The notes under the pieces: model-generated
What the model saw: the letters and a program-made list of their open reading frames with translations, nothing else
The model's database searches: none
Told to the model about the DNA's origin: nothing
Program-made: the position numbers and the translations under genes
Source: Shewanella sp. GD04112
GTDB lineage: Bacteria; Pseudomonadota; Gammaproteobacteria; Enterobacterales; Shewanellaceae
Assembly (NCBI RefSeq): GCF_029835735.1
Contig: NZ_JAOEAL010000001.1
Span: 620,001 to 684,000 of the forward strand
Length of the DNA stretch: 64,000 nucleotides
Reading direction: 5' to 3'
Part shown: positions 8,227 to 17,244 of the stretch, one piece after another
How positions within the stretch are numbered: the first letter of the stretch is position 1
How the letters are laid out: each line of letters starts with the position of its first letter

Positions 8227-9132
8227 ATGAAAATAGGTATCTTATCCCAGTTCCCTGAGTTGTATTCCACCCGACGCCTAGTGGCGGCCTGCGAGAGCCG
8301 TGGTCATGAGGCTGTGGTTATTAATACCTTGAATTGCTACATGAATATCAACTCCATCAAGCCGAGCATTCATTACCAAGGCCAAGAATTAACGGGGTTC
8401 GATGCCATTATCCCGCGCATTCACGCCAGCGTGACCTTTTATGGCTGCGCGGTAGTGCGCCAGTTCGAAATGATGGGGGTATTTGCCGCCAATGACTCTA
8501 TTTCAATCGCGCGTTCACGGGACAAGTTACGCGCGCTGCAATTACTTTCTCGCAAAGGCATTGGCATGCCTATTACTGGATTTGCCAATAAACCTAATGA
8601 TATTCCCGATTTGATTAACATGGTGGGCGGCGCGCCCTTAGTGATTAAGTTGCTGGAAGGCACACAAGGGATTGGCGTGGTATTGGCCGAAACTAAAACC
8701 GCTGCCGAGAGCGTGATCGAAGCCTTTTTAGGGCTGAAAGCCAATATTATGGTGCAGGAATATATTAAGGAGTCCAACGGCAGCGATATTCGCTGTTTTG
8801 TGGTCGGCGATAAAGTGGTGGCTTCGATGAAGCGCCAAGGACCCGAAGGAGATTTTCGCTCTAACCTGCACTTAGGTGGCTGCGGTGAAAAAGTGAAAAT
8901 CACCCCTGCGGAGCGCAAGATGGCGGTCGCCGCAGTGAAAGCCATGGGCTTAGTGGTGGCGGGCGTCGATATTTTACGCTCGAATCGCGGTCCGTTGATC
9001 CTTGAGGTGAACTCGGCGCCCGGTATTGAAGGGATTGAACAGACCACGGGGATCTCGGTCACTGAACCCATCGTAGAGTACATTGAGAAGATGGTATCGG
9101 CGCGTAAATCGAATCGCGCCGTGATTGCCTAA
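8227..9132 (+). CDS. rimK: RimK-family alpha-L-glutamate ligase
   Basis: 301-aa ATP-grasp ligase close to E. coli RimK in length and in sequence: N-terminus MKIGILSQ, ARSRDKL, GTQGIGV, MVQEYI, DIRCFVVG, and an ATP-grasp metal site ending in LEVNSAPG. RimK adds glutamates to the C-terminus of ribosomal protein S6 and can make poly-alpha-glutamate. The ATG at 8227 matches the family N-terminus; a TTG two codons upstream is less likely. The gene stands alone and ends in a hairpin shared with the convergent porin gene. Confidence 0.92.
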   Translation: MKIGILSQFPELYSTRRLVAACESRGHEAVVINTLNCYMNINSIKPSIHYQGQELTGFDAIIPRIHASVTFYGCAVVRQFEMMGVFAANDSISIARSRDKLRALQLLSRKGIGMPITGFANKPNDIPDLINMVGGAPLVIKLLEGTQGIGVVLAETKTAAESVIEAFLGLKANIMVQEYIKESNGSDIRCFVVGDKVVASMKRQGPEGDFRSNLHLGGCGEKVKITPAERKMAVAAVKAMGLVVAGVDILRSNRGPLILEVNSAPGIEGIEQTTGISVTEPIVEYIEKMVSARKSNRAVIA

Positions 9133-9133
9133 T

Positions 9134-9168
9134 AAAAAACGCCGCGATTATCGCGACGTTTTTGTTTT
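9134..9168. terminator. bidirectional intrinsic terminator
   Basis: A run of A residues, a GC-rich stem around CGCGATTATCGCG and a run of T residues lie between the stops of rimK and the convergent porin gene. It should work on both strands. Confidence 0.8.
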
Positions 9169-9182
9169 ACTCGCGCTTAATC

Positions 9183-9875
9183 TTATAAATCAAAGCCGTA
9201 GGAATAGCCTAAAACTACCTTGGCATCATCACCCTGCAGATCTGTATCTGACACCATAAATGACACGGTTCCCATGCTGGTATCGGCACTCAGAGTAACG
9301 TTGTAATCTGCGTAGTTATCTTCGCCAAACCAAGATTCAACCACATCGCCACTGGAGTAGCCGTAGTGCAAAGACAGGCTGAGTTTATCCGTCAGCGGGA
9401 AAGATGCTGTGGCCGCAAGGTAACTCATATCCTTGTTATCTAATGGCTCGGCTGCGACATCATCACCCGCATTGATCACCTGTGAGTAACTGAGTTCAAA
9501 CCATTTCCAGGTGATAGCGCCGTGCAGTTCACCAAAATCGATGCTGCCTTCGGCATCGGGATAAGCGTAGTAGAGGTAACCAATATCGTAGCTGAGGTCT
9601 TCGGTGATGTTGCCGCCGTAGCCTGCGTAGAGATCCAACTCATAGCTTGTATCGTCGCCAAAGTCGACATTCGATGCCCAAGTGCCAGCATAGAATCCGG
9701 AGTCATGGCTGTAGTCTATGCCTCCTTGGATAGCGACCGAATCATTGGTTTGAGTGACCCCGCGCCATAGATAGTTAGACGTGCCGCCAATATTGCCGGA
9801 CACGGCCGCAAAGGCGTTGGTGGTTAGTAACAATCCCGTCGATAATGCCAAAACGCTGTACAGTGATTTTCTCAT
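9183..9875 (-). CDS. TorF-family outer-membrane protein (TIGR02001)
   Basis: 230-aa exported beta-barrel protein. The signal peptide (MRKSLYSVLALSTG..., cleavage after AFA) is followed by alternating amphipathic strands rich in Tyr, Gly and Asp, with the family's early SNYLWRGVTQT segment and a final strand GYSYGFDL ending at the C-terminus. Members are annotated as putative porins; their substrate is unknown. The ATG at 9875 is chosen because GAGGGG lies 6 nt upstream. A longer reading to 9947 would put 24 polar residues before the signal peptide. Confidence 0.82.
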   Translation of the reverse strand: MRKSLYSVLALSTGLLLTTNAFAAVSGNIGGTSNYLWRGVTQTNDSVAIQGGIDYSHDSGFYAGTWASNVDFGDDTSYELDLYAGYGGNITEDLSYDIGYLYYAYPDAEGSIDFGELHGAITWKWFELSYSQVINAGDDVAAEPLDNKDMSYLAATASFPLTDKLSLSLHYGYSSGDVVESWFGEDNYADYNVTLSADTSMGTVSFMVSDTDLQGDDAKVVLGYSYGFDL

Positions 9876-10113
9876 TCTCATCCCCTCGATTGACTTATTT
9901 ATCGATTCACTCATGTCACCACCGAGCGGGTGACATTGGTGCATCATGGTTTTTTCTGATAAGGGAATTGCTAATCACATGCCATTATTTGAACATCATT
10001 AAAAACAAATGGTTACAAAATCATTGTTAATAAAATGTTTTAAAATGCTCAAAAATGGAGCGGTGCGCGCACTGTATTTGTGCAAATAATCATCTTTCAT
10101 GCTTTTCGCCGGG

Positions 10114-10143
10114 CAAAAAAACGCCCCACAAAGGAGGCGTTTT
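10114..10143 (-). terminator. intrinsic terminator of the HU gene
   Basis: Read on the minus strand, a stem AAACGCC / GGCGTTT closes over a 10-nt loop and is followed by several T residues, 21 bp after the HU stop. Confidence 0.8.
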
Positions 10144-10163
10144 ATAGAATGATGTCGAGCGAA

Positions 10164-10436
10164 TTAGTTCACACTATCACGCAAGGTTTTACCCGCTTTA
10201 AACTTAGGCACAGTGGCTTCAGCGATCTGGATTTCTTTACCTGTCTGTGGGTTACGGCCAGTACGAGCTGCGCGAGTCGTGGTTTCAAAAGAGCCAAATC
10301 CAACGATAGAGATCTTGTCACCGTTTTTCATTGATTCAGTAATAGCTGCTTCGAAAGATTTCAATGCACGTGCTGCTTCAGCTTTAGTGATATCGGCATT
10401 TTCTGCAATCTTGGCAATAAGTTCAGTTTTGTTCAT
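10164..10436 (-). CDS. DNA-binding protein HU
   Basis: 90-aa nucleoid protein. It matches E. coli HU end to end: MNKTELIAKIAENADI, the VGFGSFE turn, and the DNA-binding arm RTGRNPQTGKEI. HU bends DNA as a dimer and shapes the nucleoid. Whether it is the alpha or beta type cannot be settled from the sequence alone. The start follows AAGAGA; the longer reading to 10493 only adds non-homologous residues. The gene stands alone with its own terminator. Confidence 0.95.
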   Translation of the reverse strand: MNKTELIAKIAENADITKAEAARALKSFEAAITESMKNGDKISIVGFGSFETTTRAARTGRNPQTGKEIQIAEATVPKFKAGKTLRDSVN

Positions 10437-10582
10437 CTTTATTGTCTCTTCTTTCCGTAGATTTATTAAGTCAGCGTGCCTAACATGCCACAAGGTTTAG
10501 CCGTTGGAAAGCCCTTTGCTGCGGGCTTGTGTCCTATAAGTAACAAAAATGCAGAATATTTACCCCATTCGTGACTTAGGTT

Positions 10583-11380
10583 TTATTCTTCGAGCAGTTG
10601 ATATAAGAGCTGCTTCACCAATTTGGGTTCGAAGGGTTTATCGCACAGGGCATTGACTCCCGCCTGAGAGACATTGCTCAGGTGAGCATCATTCGCTTCC
10701 GAAGACACCATTAGGATAGGCACATGGGATTGCTGGCTTTCATTACGGATAAATTGAGTGAGTGCTAGGCCATCAACACTGGGCATATTGTAATCGGTAA
10801 TGATCAGGTCAAACATATTATTACGCATTAACTCAATGGCTTGAGCGCCATCTTCCGCTTCGGTGATCTGCTTGATCCCAAGGTTGCCAATGGTACGTTT
10901 AATCACATTGCGCGCCATGCGGCTGTCATCGACCACGAGCACACGCACGTCATGCACATCGAAGTGACTTAGGTCGAGTTCATCGTGGCTGAGCAAATCG
11001 ATGGTCGCATTCAGCGCCTTACCTAAGTGTTCGGCATTAAAAGGTTTTGGCAGAATCGCGACCACGCCAGACTGGCGGAAAATTTCTAATTGCTCGCGGC
11101 GACATTCGCTCGAAACCAACATAAATTGAATGTCTTTATATTCGCTGTTGGTGCGCAGGTAGCTTAAAAACTCGGTCGCGGTGCCATCTTCAAAATACAT
11201 GGCACTGGCGATGAGATCCGGCTTGTGGCGGGCAATCAACTCCCTTGCTTGGGTCAAACTTGCGGCATTTTGGATGCTGATAATGCCTTCTTGCTGTAAA
11301 CGCTTGATGATAATGCGGCGCTGGGTTTCCGATGGCTCAACAATGAGAATCGAGAGTTCGCTAGGCGATAAATGAGTCAT
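10583..11380 (-). CDS. tandem receiver protein (pseudo-receiver + receiver)
   Basis: 265 aa made of two receiver domains with no other output. The second (about 145-263) is complete: D151/D152, phospho-acceptor D196 in IITDYNMPSVDG, and K248. The first (about 9-128) keeps the fold and Lys112 but has E15-P16 in place of the acidic pair and an alanine (about 60) where the phospho-acceptor should be. It therefore cannot be phosphorylated in the normal way. Such tandem receivers occur in CheY-like and PleD-like regulators, where the dead receiver acts as a dimerisation or adaptor module. The partner kinase is not adjacent. Confidence 0.85.
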   Translation of the reverse strand: MTHLSPSELSILIVEPSETQRRIIIKRLQQEGIISIQNAASLTQARELIARHKPDLIASAMYFEDGTATEFLSYLRTNSEYKDIQFMLVSSECRREQLEIFRQSGVVAILPKPFNAEHLGKALNATIDLLSHDELDLSHFDVHDVRVLVVDDSRMARNVIKRTIGNLGIKQITEAEDGAQAIELMRNNMFDLIITDYNMPSVDGLALTQFIRNESQQSHVPILMVSSEANDAHLSNVSQAGVNALCDKPFEPKLVKQLLYQLLEE

Positions 11381-11454
11381 AGTGGCTGGCTTTATCAGGT
11401 CTTTTAGGGAGCCGTTAACTTAGGCTAGAAACAAGGGCTTAGCAATAAACAAGC

Positions 11455-11838
11455 TTACGCTTTTACCTTTGCGGTTAAATAATGATGGGTGATGCGGGAA
11501 AAGGCTACCCAATACTGTACTAACAATAAGGCGATGATGCTTAAGACTAAGGGCAACATAGGGATGTTGTGACCTTCAACCACTACTTTGACGTCTTGCG
11601 GGGTAATTTGATAGGCGATAATCGCGGTAATCCCCAATGCCGACAGGCCTAAGGTTTGTAATCCAATATAAATTTTCAGCACTAAGCTAGACCAAGGTGC
11701 CTGTGTGAGTATGCCAAACAAAACCGGCAATACACCTAAGCTAAAGAGGTCGAATGAACCGGTAGCAACGGCACGTAGTAGTGCTGCCACAGCAAACAGG
11801 GTGTAGAGGGCAATCAGTAGAATAAGGCGTTTAGGCAT
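11455..11838 (-). CDS. small membrane protein, unknown
   Basis: 127 aa with four predicted membrane helices (near 6-24, 32-48, 56-76 and 95-115 in this reading) and a short basic C-terminus. Not recognised as a named family. The ATG at 11838 puts MPKRLILL at the front; a TTG at 11874 would add 12 residues and neither has a strong ribosome site. It lies between the tandem receiver gene and the divergent DUF4240 gene, with no sign of an operon. Confidence 0.6.
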   Translation of the reverse strand: MPKRLILLIALYTLFAVAALLRAVATGSFDLFSLGVLPVLFGILTQAPWSSLVLKIYIGLQTLGLSALGITAIIAYQITPQDVKVVVEGHNIPMLPLVLSIIALLLVQYWVAFSRITHHYLTAKVKA

Positions 11839-11963
11839 AGGGTTAGCGTTTATGGCTGATTTTAAGTGGAGCAAGTGTAGGAAAAGCCCTGAACTGAGTC
11901 CAGCATAACCGTATTATCATGTAGAATACGCCTTTGCTTAGGCATTCAATATTAGGTTAAGTG

Positions 11964-12473
11964 ATGACAGAAGTAGAATTTTGGGACTTAGTGACCCGCA
12001 GTGAACCCGCGCAATCCCAGGAATCTTTAGCGCAGGCATTAAAGCAAAAGTTGGCAGAGCTGAGTGACGAGGAGTTAAAAGCCTTCGATAAATTGTTTGG
12101 CCAACAGATGCGTCGTAGCTACTTATGGTCGGTATGGGGAGCGGCTTATATCATCACTGGCTGTGATTCCGATTATGCCTTTGCTGAATTTCGCGCGTTT
12201 CTGATCTCACTTGGGCAGGCCCGTTATGAGGCGGTGATTGCCAATCCTGACACTTTGGCGCAGTTACCAGCATGGCCCGAGAAAGACGGCTACGCCTATC
12301 CTTTTATTGAAGATTACGACTTGATCGCGGGTCAACTATTTGAAGACAGAACGGGTAAGGAGTTGCCTTTTATGCCTTCGGGTAAGGCGACACCTGCGGG
12401 TAAAAAATTTAGCACTAAGCCCAAAGATTTAAAGCAGCAATATCCTGAGCTTAGTGCGCGTTTTCCGTTTTAA
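11964..12473 (+). CDS. DUF4240 domain protein
   Basis: 169-aa soluble protein. The N-terminal 120 residues fit DUF4240: TEVEFWDLV at the start, a helix LSDEELKAFDKLF, and the core SYLWSVWGAAYII...DYAFAEFRAFLIS. The family is widespread and uncharacterised, often found in immunity-type or housekeeping contexts. The start ATG at 11964 follows AGG at a suitable distance; the GTG at 11961 is next to it. It ends 6 bp before the stop of the convergent small exported protein. Confidence 0.75.
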   Translation: MTEVEFWDLVTRSEPAQSQESLAQALKQKLAELSDEELKAFDKLFGQQMRRSYLWSVWGAAYIITGCDSDYAFAEFRAFLISLGQARYEAVIANPDTLAQLPAWPEKDGYAYPFIEDYDLIAGQLFEDRTGKELPFMPSGKATPAGKKFSTKPKDLKQQYPELSARFPF

Positions 12474-12479
12474 TTTGGC

Positions 12480-12794
12480 TTACGAGCGTAAGCAGGCATT
12501 GCTGCTGATATCGAAGGTCATGCCGTAGCGAGGGCAAGTTTGGCGCATCAGTTGATGCTCTTGCTCCGCTAATTCGCGGCTAAAGTCTTGGTCGAGCTGT
12601 TCAGTCATGCGCTCTTCTGCCTGCTGTTGTGACTGAGCCAGTTTATCAAAGTGCGATTTCACCACTTGCTGCTGCGCAGCGCTGAGGGTGGTGGCATGGC
12701 TAGGTAAACTGACGAGTGTGCCTAGGGCGAGCAGTGTCAGTAAGGCAAGCTTTGCCATCATAGGTTGTTGTAGCTTTGCGGTTGTTAGTTTCAT
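12480..12794 (-). CDS. small exported protein, unknown
   Basis: 104 aa. A signal peptide (hydrophobic stretch about 13-30, cleavage near SHA-TT) is followed by a Gln/Glu-rich helical segment (AAQQQVVKSHFDKLAQSQQQ) and a C-terminal part with two cysteines (TCPRYG, NACLRS) that could form a disulfide. A GGAGTGAT site precedes the ATG. Not recognised; probably a periplasmic protein. Confidence 0.6.
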   Translation of the reverse strand: MKLTTAKLQQPMMAKLALLTLLALGTLVSLPSHATTLSAAQQQVVKSHFDKLAQSQQQAEERMTEQLDQDFSRELAEQEHQLMRQTCPRYGMTFDISSNACLRS

Positions 12795-12943
12795 AGATCA
12801 CTCCAAATTTAAATTACCGATAATCGGTTAGTCTTTAAATCGTCGTTTGGCTTTCATCGTGCATCCATGACAAACAAAACCAAAGGTATTGCTGAGAAAT
12901 TAAGCATACTGGAGGGATCTTGAACCTTGGCTGAACCGCTATC

Positions 12944-13252
12944 TTACTGCTCGTTTCGCATCTCTTGGCATTGAAAACCCTGTTTACGGGAATCGAAGCC
13001 GCACTTTAGACCACACTCCCAAGGCACATTATCGTAAAAGGAAGATTGCTCCTTGGCATAGTCACGACAGGCTTCATAACTGTCGAAATTATCCATTTTC
13101 TTATACTTCCCAGAATCATAACCATGGGTATAAATAAAGGATGACCAGGTTTCGGGGCGCGTGTCTTTCTCTCCCGAAGAGATAAACCAAATGGCGCTGG
13201 CAAAGCATGTAAAGAGGATTAACACAAACACGGGTACAACGGGGAATTTCAT
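12944..13252 (-). CDS. small membrane-anchored Cys protein, unknown
   Basis: 102 aa. One N-terminal hydrophobic segment (about 4-26) acts as a signal anchor or signal peptide. The mature part carries a repeated Tyr/Asp pattern and four cysteines (EACRDY, WECGLKCG, FQCQE). The cysteines suggest disulfides in the periplasm. No named family recognised; the gene stands alone in a small-gene region. Confidence 0.5.
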   Translation of the reverse strand: MKFPVVPVFVLILFTCFASAIWFISSGEKDTRPETWSSFIYTHGYDSGKYKKMDNFDSYEACRDYAKEQSSFYDNVPWECGLKCGFDSRKQGFQCQEMRNEQ

Positions 13253-13524
13253 TTTTGAGTCGTGGTCATAAAAGATTGAGCGAAGGATAATACTTTTTTA
13301 AGTAAGATGCGCGTTAAATGATCACAAATTAATAACTTTGCACTCGTTTGGTGCGTTAAGATACAAAAAGATACGGATTGATAGCGATTAGCTTAAATTA
13401 TTTACCAATCTATACAAAAGCTTACTTAGTCTATGCTGTCATAAATACGATTTTGCATTAAGCTGAAGTTCAGGTTAGATTTTGTACGGTATATGGCAGA
13501 AACAATTAGGCCTAGGAGGCAAAT

Positions 13525-14049
13525 ATGAAAGTTCAGTTCTTATTACTCGCCAGCGTGTTGAGTTGCAGTGCTGTATGGGCCGCAGACGAGGCGAAAACCG
13601 ACCCAGTGACAGAAGATGGGGTGGTTAAGATTGTTTGGCAAAACCCAAAGGATTTCCGTGATATTAAATCATCGGGTGAAATTCAGTCCCGTTATGAAAA
13701 GCGTTTATTCGATACCTTAACCACCAATATCAATAAAGAAGCGGCAAAGGTTTTAAAACCGAATCAAAAGTTAGAGATGACGGTGACCGATGTCGACTTA
13801 GCCGGTGATATGCGCCCAACCTTTGGTGCTACAGCCGATGATTTACGGGTGATCAAAGAGATTTATCCACCACGCATGACCTTTAGTTATCAAGTGCTTG
13901 AGAATGACAAAGTGATCATCGCCGGGGACGAAAAGCTTTCAGACATGGGCTTTATGACGGGCATTCAACCTATCACTGACAAGCCATTTATGTATGAGAC
14001 TGAAATGCTGCGCGATTGGTTAAAGAAAACCATCGCACCTAAACTCTAG
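13525..14049 (+). CDS. DUF3016 periplasmic protein
   Basis: 174 aa with a signal peptide (MKVQFLLLASVLSC..., cleavage after VWA). The mature domain fits DUF3016: VKIVWQNPKDFRDI near the start, a conserved middle around MTVTDVDLAGDM, and a C-terminal YETEMLRDWL. The family is uncharacterised and found in marine gammaproteobacteria. An ideal AGGAGG site precedes the ATG. It is convergent with the EAL-CBS-GGDEF gene. Confidence 0.75.
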   Translation: MKVQFLLLASVLSCSAVWAADEAKTDPVTEDGVVKIVWQNPKDFRDIKSSGEIQSRYEKRLFDTLTTNINKEAAKVLKPNQKLEMTVTDVDLAGDMRPTFGATADDLRVIKEIYPPRMTFSYQVLENDKVIIAGDEKLSDMGFMTGIQPITDKPFMYETEMLRDWLKKTIAPKL

Positions 14050-14071
14050 GCGCATCTGTCACCACTCTCGC

Positions 14072-15823
14072 CTAAGCGCTTAGGGCTTGGGTTATATTGA
14101 GTTCTTCTAACAGGCAAAATCCGTTACTTGCGGATTTTGCCTGTTTTTTTGCCTTGGCACTTAAGGTCGATAGGCTATGTTCATTACAGTTATAGGTATG
14201 GGCGGGGGTAAGCACGCCGACACAGAGGCTGATTAGCTTGTGATAACAGGCTTGTCCTTGCCTATCATCGGCGAGCATTTCTTGGGCTTGCCAGTGCTCT
14301 GCACTATAAAAGAGCGACTTATTGGCCTCAAAATCCGTCAATATCCGTTGGCAGCGGTCGATGAGTTGCTCACAGGTGCTGATCACCACAAAGTCATCGC
14401 CACCGACATGGCCGATAAAACAGTTGTCCGTCTTGTATTTAACTAACAGATTGGCAACCTCGCAGATCACCTCATCGCCGCGGCAAAAGCCGTAAATATC
14501 GTTATAGGGCTTGAACTGACAGAGGTCAAAATAGGCCAAGTAGAAAGGCTTTTGTTGGTTTCTGAGGCGTTTGAGTTCTTCCTGAATAGGCACATTACCG
14601 GGTAAATCCGTTAGCGGATTGGCATGCCTTGCCATCTTGATCCTGTGCTCGGTGATCCGCTGTAGTAAATCTTTAGTGTGGCCAATGCCGAGCAACTTGC
14701 CACGGCGCAGAATGATAAATTGCTGGGCGACAGTATTGGCGCTCTCCGAGGTCAGTAATTGACTCACAATCGACAGGGGCTCGCTGGCTTCAATCTGCAA
14801 CACTTGCGGGTCCATCACTTCACTTACGGCGTGGTTTTCATGAAGGGCTCGACCATAGGGCGTGCTAAAAAGTTCCAGCAAAGTCGCTCTACTGATAATC
14901 CCCAGCGGCAGTTGATCTTGCACCACAACCACGGCCTGTAAGGCGGGTTGAGAGCTAAAAGTATCGCTTAAGTGTTTAAGCTTAAGTGTCGGTACCACAG
15001 TAATTGCGCTGGTGCAGAGGCTTTCGGCGGATTCGCTGTATCTGGGCTGAACTTGGGTATTATTCAGCACTAAGGTCGCTTTCATTGCGCGACTCGGCTG
15101 CGCCTCGGGGCGTCCGAGCAAATACCCCTGACAATAGACTATGCCTAGCTGTTTGAGTACGGCGAGTTCTTCTTGGGTTTCAATCCCTTCGGCAATCACT
15201 TTGCAGGTGAGGCTCTGGCACAGTTCGACTATCGAGCGCACAAATTCTTGTTTAACCGGGGTCGAATCGATTTGGTGAATAAAGTGGCGATCGATTTTCA
15301 CATAGTCGGGTGATAACTCAGACCAAAGACGTAAACCCGAGTAACCCGCACCTAAATCATCGATAGCGGTCATAAAGCCTTGGCTGCGATAGTGATTCAG
15401 GCAAGATTTCAGTAAGTCGATATCGTCGGCGGGATATTGCTCCGATAACTCAATCACCACCTGTGAAGGTGAGATCCCAAGCTGCTGTAACAGTTGCAGC
15501 GTCATGCCCTTAGGATGGGTGGGATCGAGCAGGGCCTTAGGGGAAATATTGATAAACAAACGGCCTTGGAACTGGCGCAGTTTAAATTGTTCCAGCGAAA
15601 TACGGCGGCATAAGGTCTCAAGCTCGCTCAATTTGCCCTGATGCTCCGCGGTTTTAAACAGCGGAATGGGTGAGTAGAGTGGGCTGTGCTCTGGCCCGCG
15701 GCTCAGGGCTTCAAATCCGTGGATCTTGTGTTCCAAGATATTGAATATGGGCTGAAAAAGCGGGCTGATTGCCCCCTTTGTGATTATCTTATCAAGCTCT
15801 TTTGCCAGATCTAAACTCGTCAT
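14072..15823 (-). CDS. EAL-CBS-GGDEF c-di-GMP protein
   Basis: 583-aa soluble protein with a reversed domain order. The N-terminal EAL domain (about 10-250) has intact EALSRG, INISPKALLD, IELSEQ, DDLGAGYSGL, KIDRHFI and EGIET, so phosphodiesterase activity is likely. A CBS pair follows (about 265-390; VSEVMDPQ), likely an adenosyl-nucleotide sensor. The C-terminal GGDEF domain reads VGGDDF and I find no RxxD inhibitory site before it, so it may be a weak or inactive cyclase or a GTP sensor. Start at the ATG at 15823; a GTG five codons upstream is possible. It stands alone. Confidence 0.85.
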   Translation of the reverse strand: MTSLDLAKELDKIITKGAISPLFQPIFNILEHKIHGFEALSRGPEHSPLYSPIPLFKTAEHQGKLSELETLCRRISLEQFKLRQFQGRLFINISPKALLDPTHPKGMTLQLLQQLGISPSQVVIELSEQYPADDIDLLKSCLNHYRSQGFMTAIDDLGAGYSGLRLWSELSPDYVKIDRHFIHQIDSTPVKQEFVRSIVELCQSLTCKVIAEGIETQEELAVLKQLGIVYCQGYLLGRPEAQPSRAMKATLVLNNTQVQPRYSESAESLCTSAITVVPTLKLKHLSDTFSSQPALQAVVVVQDQLPLGIISRATLLELFSTPYGRALHENHAVSEVMDPQVLQIEASEPLSIVSQLLTSESANTVAQQFIILRRGKLLGIGHTKDLLQRITEHRIKMARHANPLTDLPGNVPIQEELKRLRNQQKPFYLAYFDLCQFKPYNDIYGFCRGDEVICEVANLLVKYKTDNCFIGHVGGDDFVVISTCEQLIDRCQRILTDFEANKSLFYSAEHWQAQEMLADDRQGQACYHKLISLCVGVLTPAHTYNCNEHSLSTLSAKAKKQAKSASNGFCLLEELNITQALSA

Positions 15824-15961
15824 TACTTCAGCCCCCACGACAATGTTTGCGGAGTCTATGACTTAGAAATGACAAAATGATGACAATTTTGTTTGCCGAA
15901 AATCCGTAGGTTGGAAATGAGAGCAAACGCTGAAATTGATGATATTTCAGCGTTTATTGAA

Positions 15962-16270
15962 TTAGCTCTGCTTTTTAAAGGCGTGCAAGGTTTTGAGTAG
16001 GGTGGCCAGTTGGCGCACTAAGGTTTCTAGTGCGGCGGGATCTAGGCTGCTCTGTTGTTGCAGCTTAGTGAGGTCATCCACTAATTCTTGCACATAGGGC
16101 AAAAAGCGGTTGCTCGACACCATAAAGCCTTGTTCGGCTGTGAAAATACTAGTGAATTTCCCATGGCCCGCTTTTTTCAACTCATCTAACTTAGTGTCAG
16201 CGTCTATGGCTTGGCGATAGGCGATTTGAAGGTTTTCTTTCAGTTGCTCTATAACCTTAGTGTGTGGCAT
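15962..16270 (-). CDS. small helical protein, unknown
   Basis: 102 aa, soluble, no signal peptide. It is mostly helical with charged and leucine-rich stretches (VIEQLKENLQIAYRQAIDAD; ELVDDLTKLQQQ), which suggests a helical bundle or coiled coil. Not recognised as a named family. It is divergent from the TraB/GumN gene, with only 48 bp between starts. Confidence 0.6.
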   Translation of the reverse strand: MPHTKVIEQLKENLQIAYRQAIDADTKLDELKKAGHGKFTSIFTAEQGFMVSSNRFLPYVQELVDDLTKLQQQSSLDPAALETLVRQLATLLKTLHAFKKQS

Positions 16271-16318
16271 AACAGCGTCTCATTGCAAAATTTGCAGGAA
16301 TTATAAGGGGCAAAGGAT

Positions 16319-17215
16319 ATGGCAACAAGTCGGTGGAGACTATTACTGGCGCTGTGTGGCGTCGCAATGTTTACCTGCGGGCCGAGTTGGGCGGCGCAAA
16401 CGGATAAACCGCCGTTTTATCAGGTGCAATGGCAGGGGAAATCCGCTTACCTTTTGGGTTCAATCCATATTGGCCGTGCCGATTTTTATCCTATGCCAGC
16501 GCAAGTGGAGGCGGCATTTACCAAATCCAAGGGATTAGTGGTTGAAATCGATACTAATAAAATCGACAGCCGCGCCCTATTGCAAAAGTATGGTATGGCG
16601 ACTCATGAACAGGGGCTCGATTGGCAGAGCCGAGATAAGCAAACGGTAGAGGTGATGCGCCACTATTGTGAAGACAAGGCAAGCTTATGCCAGTCGATTC
16701 AAGCCTTTGCACCTTGGTTGCAGGCATCTCAACTTAATCTTTTACGTTACAATAGCTTAGGCTTTAGCACCGACTATGGTGTCGATATGCAGTTACTTGG
16801 ACGTACGGGTAAGCCTGTGTATCAGTTAGAGACGGCTGAGTCGCAGTTCCAATTACTGGCCTCCTTCGATAGCCAAGTCCAGTGGTCTATGGTGCGCGAA
16901 GCCATTAATGCCTCTGATGCCGAACTACTCTCGCTGGTTGAGGCGTGGCGCTCCGGTGATGAAACTGCACTTGATACTTTGATGCAGGAGCAGCTTGGCG
17001 GTGAGGGCGATACCCTGATGCTGGATAAAATTCTCTGGCAGCGTAATAAAGTCATGGCCGATGGCATGATGAGATTGATGACCGCAGAAGCCGCCAGTGA
17101 GCCACTATTTGTGGTGGTGGGTGCCGGCCATGTGGTGGGTGATAAAAGCGTGGTGCAGCTACTTAAACAGAAGGGCGCCACCGTAATCGCCTGTTGGCGT
17201 GAGCAATGTGACTGA
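16319..17215 (+). CDS. TraB/GumN family exported protein
   Basis: 298 aa. A signal peptide (cleavage near SWA-AQ) is followed by the TraB/GumN domain: YLLGSIHIGRADFYPMP, VVEIDTNKI, STDYGVDMQLL, and the C-terminal VVVGAGHVVGDKSVVQLLKQKG. The family contains Tiki/TraB-type metalloprotease-like proteins; the bacterial function is not established. The conserved GS-x-H-x-G and GAGH motifs are present, so a metal site is plausible. Two cysteines in the last residues (ACWREQC) may pair. Confidence 0.82.
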   Translation: MATSRWRLLLALCGVAMFTCGPSWAAQTDKPPFYQVQWQGKSAYLLGSIHIGRADFYPMPAQVEAAFTKSKGLVVEIDTNKIDSRALLQKYGMATHEQGLDWQSRDKQTVEVMRHYCEDKASLCQSIQAFAPWLQASQLNLLRYNSLGFSTDYGVDMQLLGRTGKPVYQLETAESQFQLLASFDSQVQWSMVREAINASDAELLSLVEAWRSGDETALDTLMQEQLGGEGDTLMLDKILWQRNKVMADGMMRLMTAEAASEPLFVVVGAGHVVGDKSVVQLLKQKGATVIACWREQCD

Positions 17216-17244
17216 TATCGCTGCGTGACGGATGATTGGGGTTG

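Noticed and set aside
8439..9083. 214-codon open frame on the minus strand opposite rimK
   Set aside because: It lies wholly within rimK on the other strand, has no ribosome site or known domain, and rimK is a clear gene.
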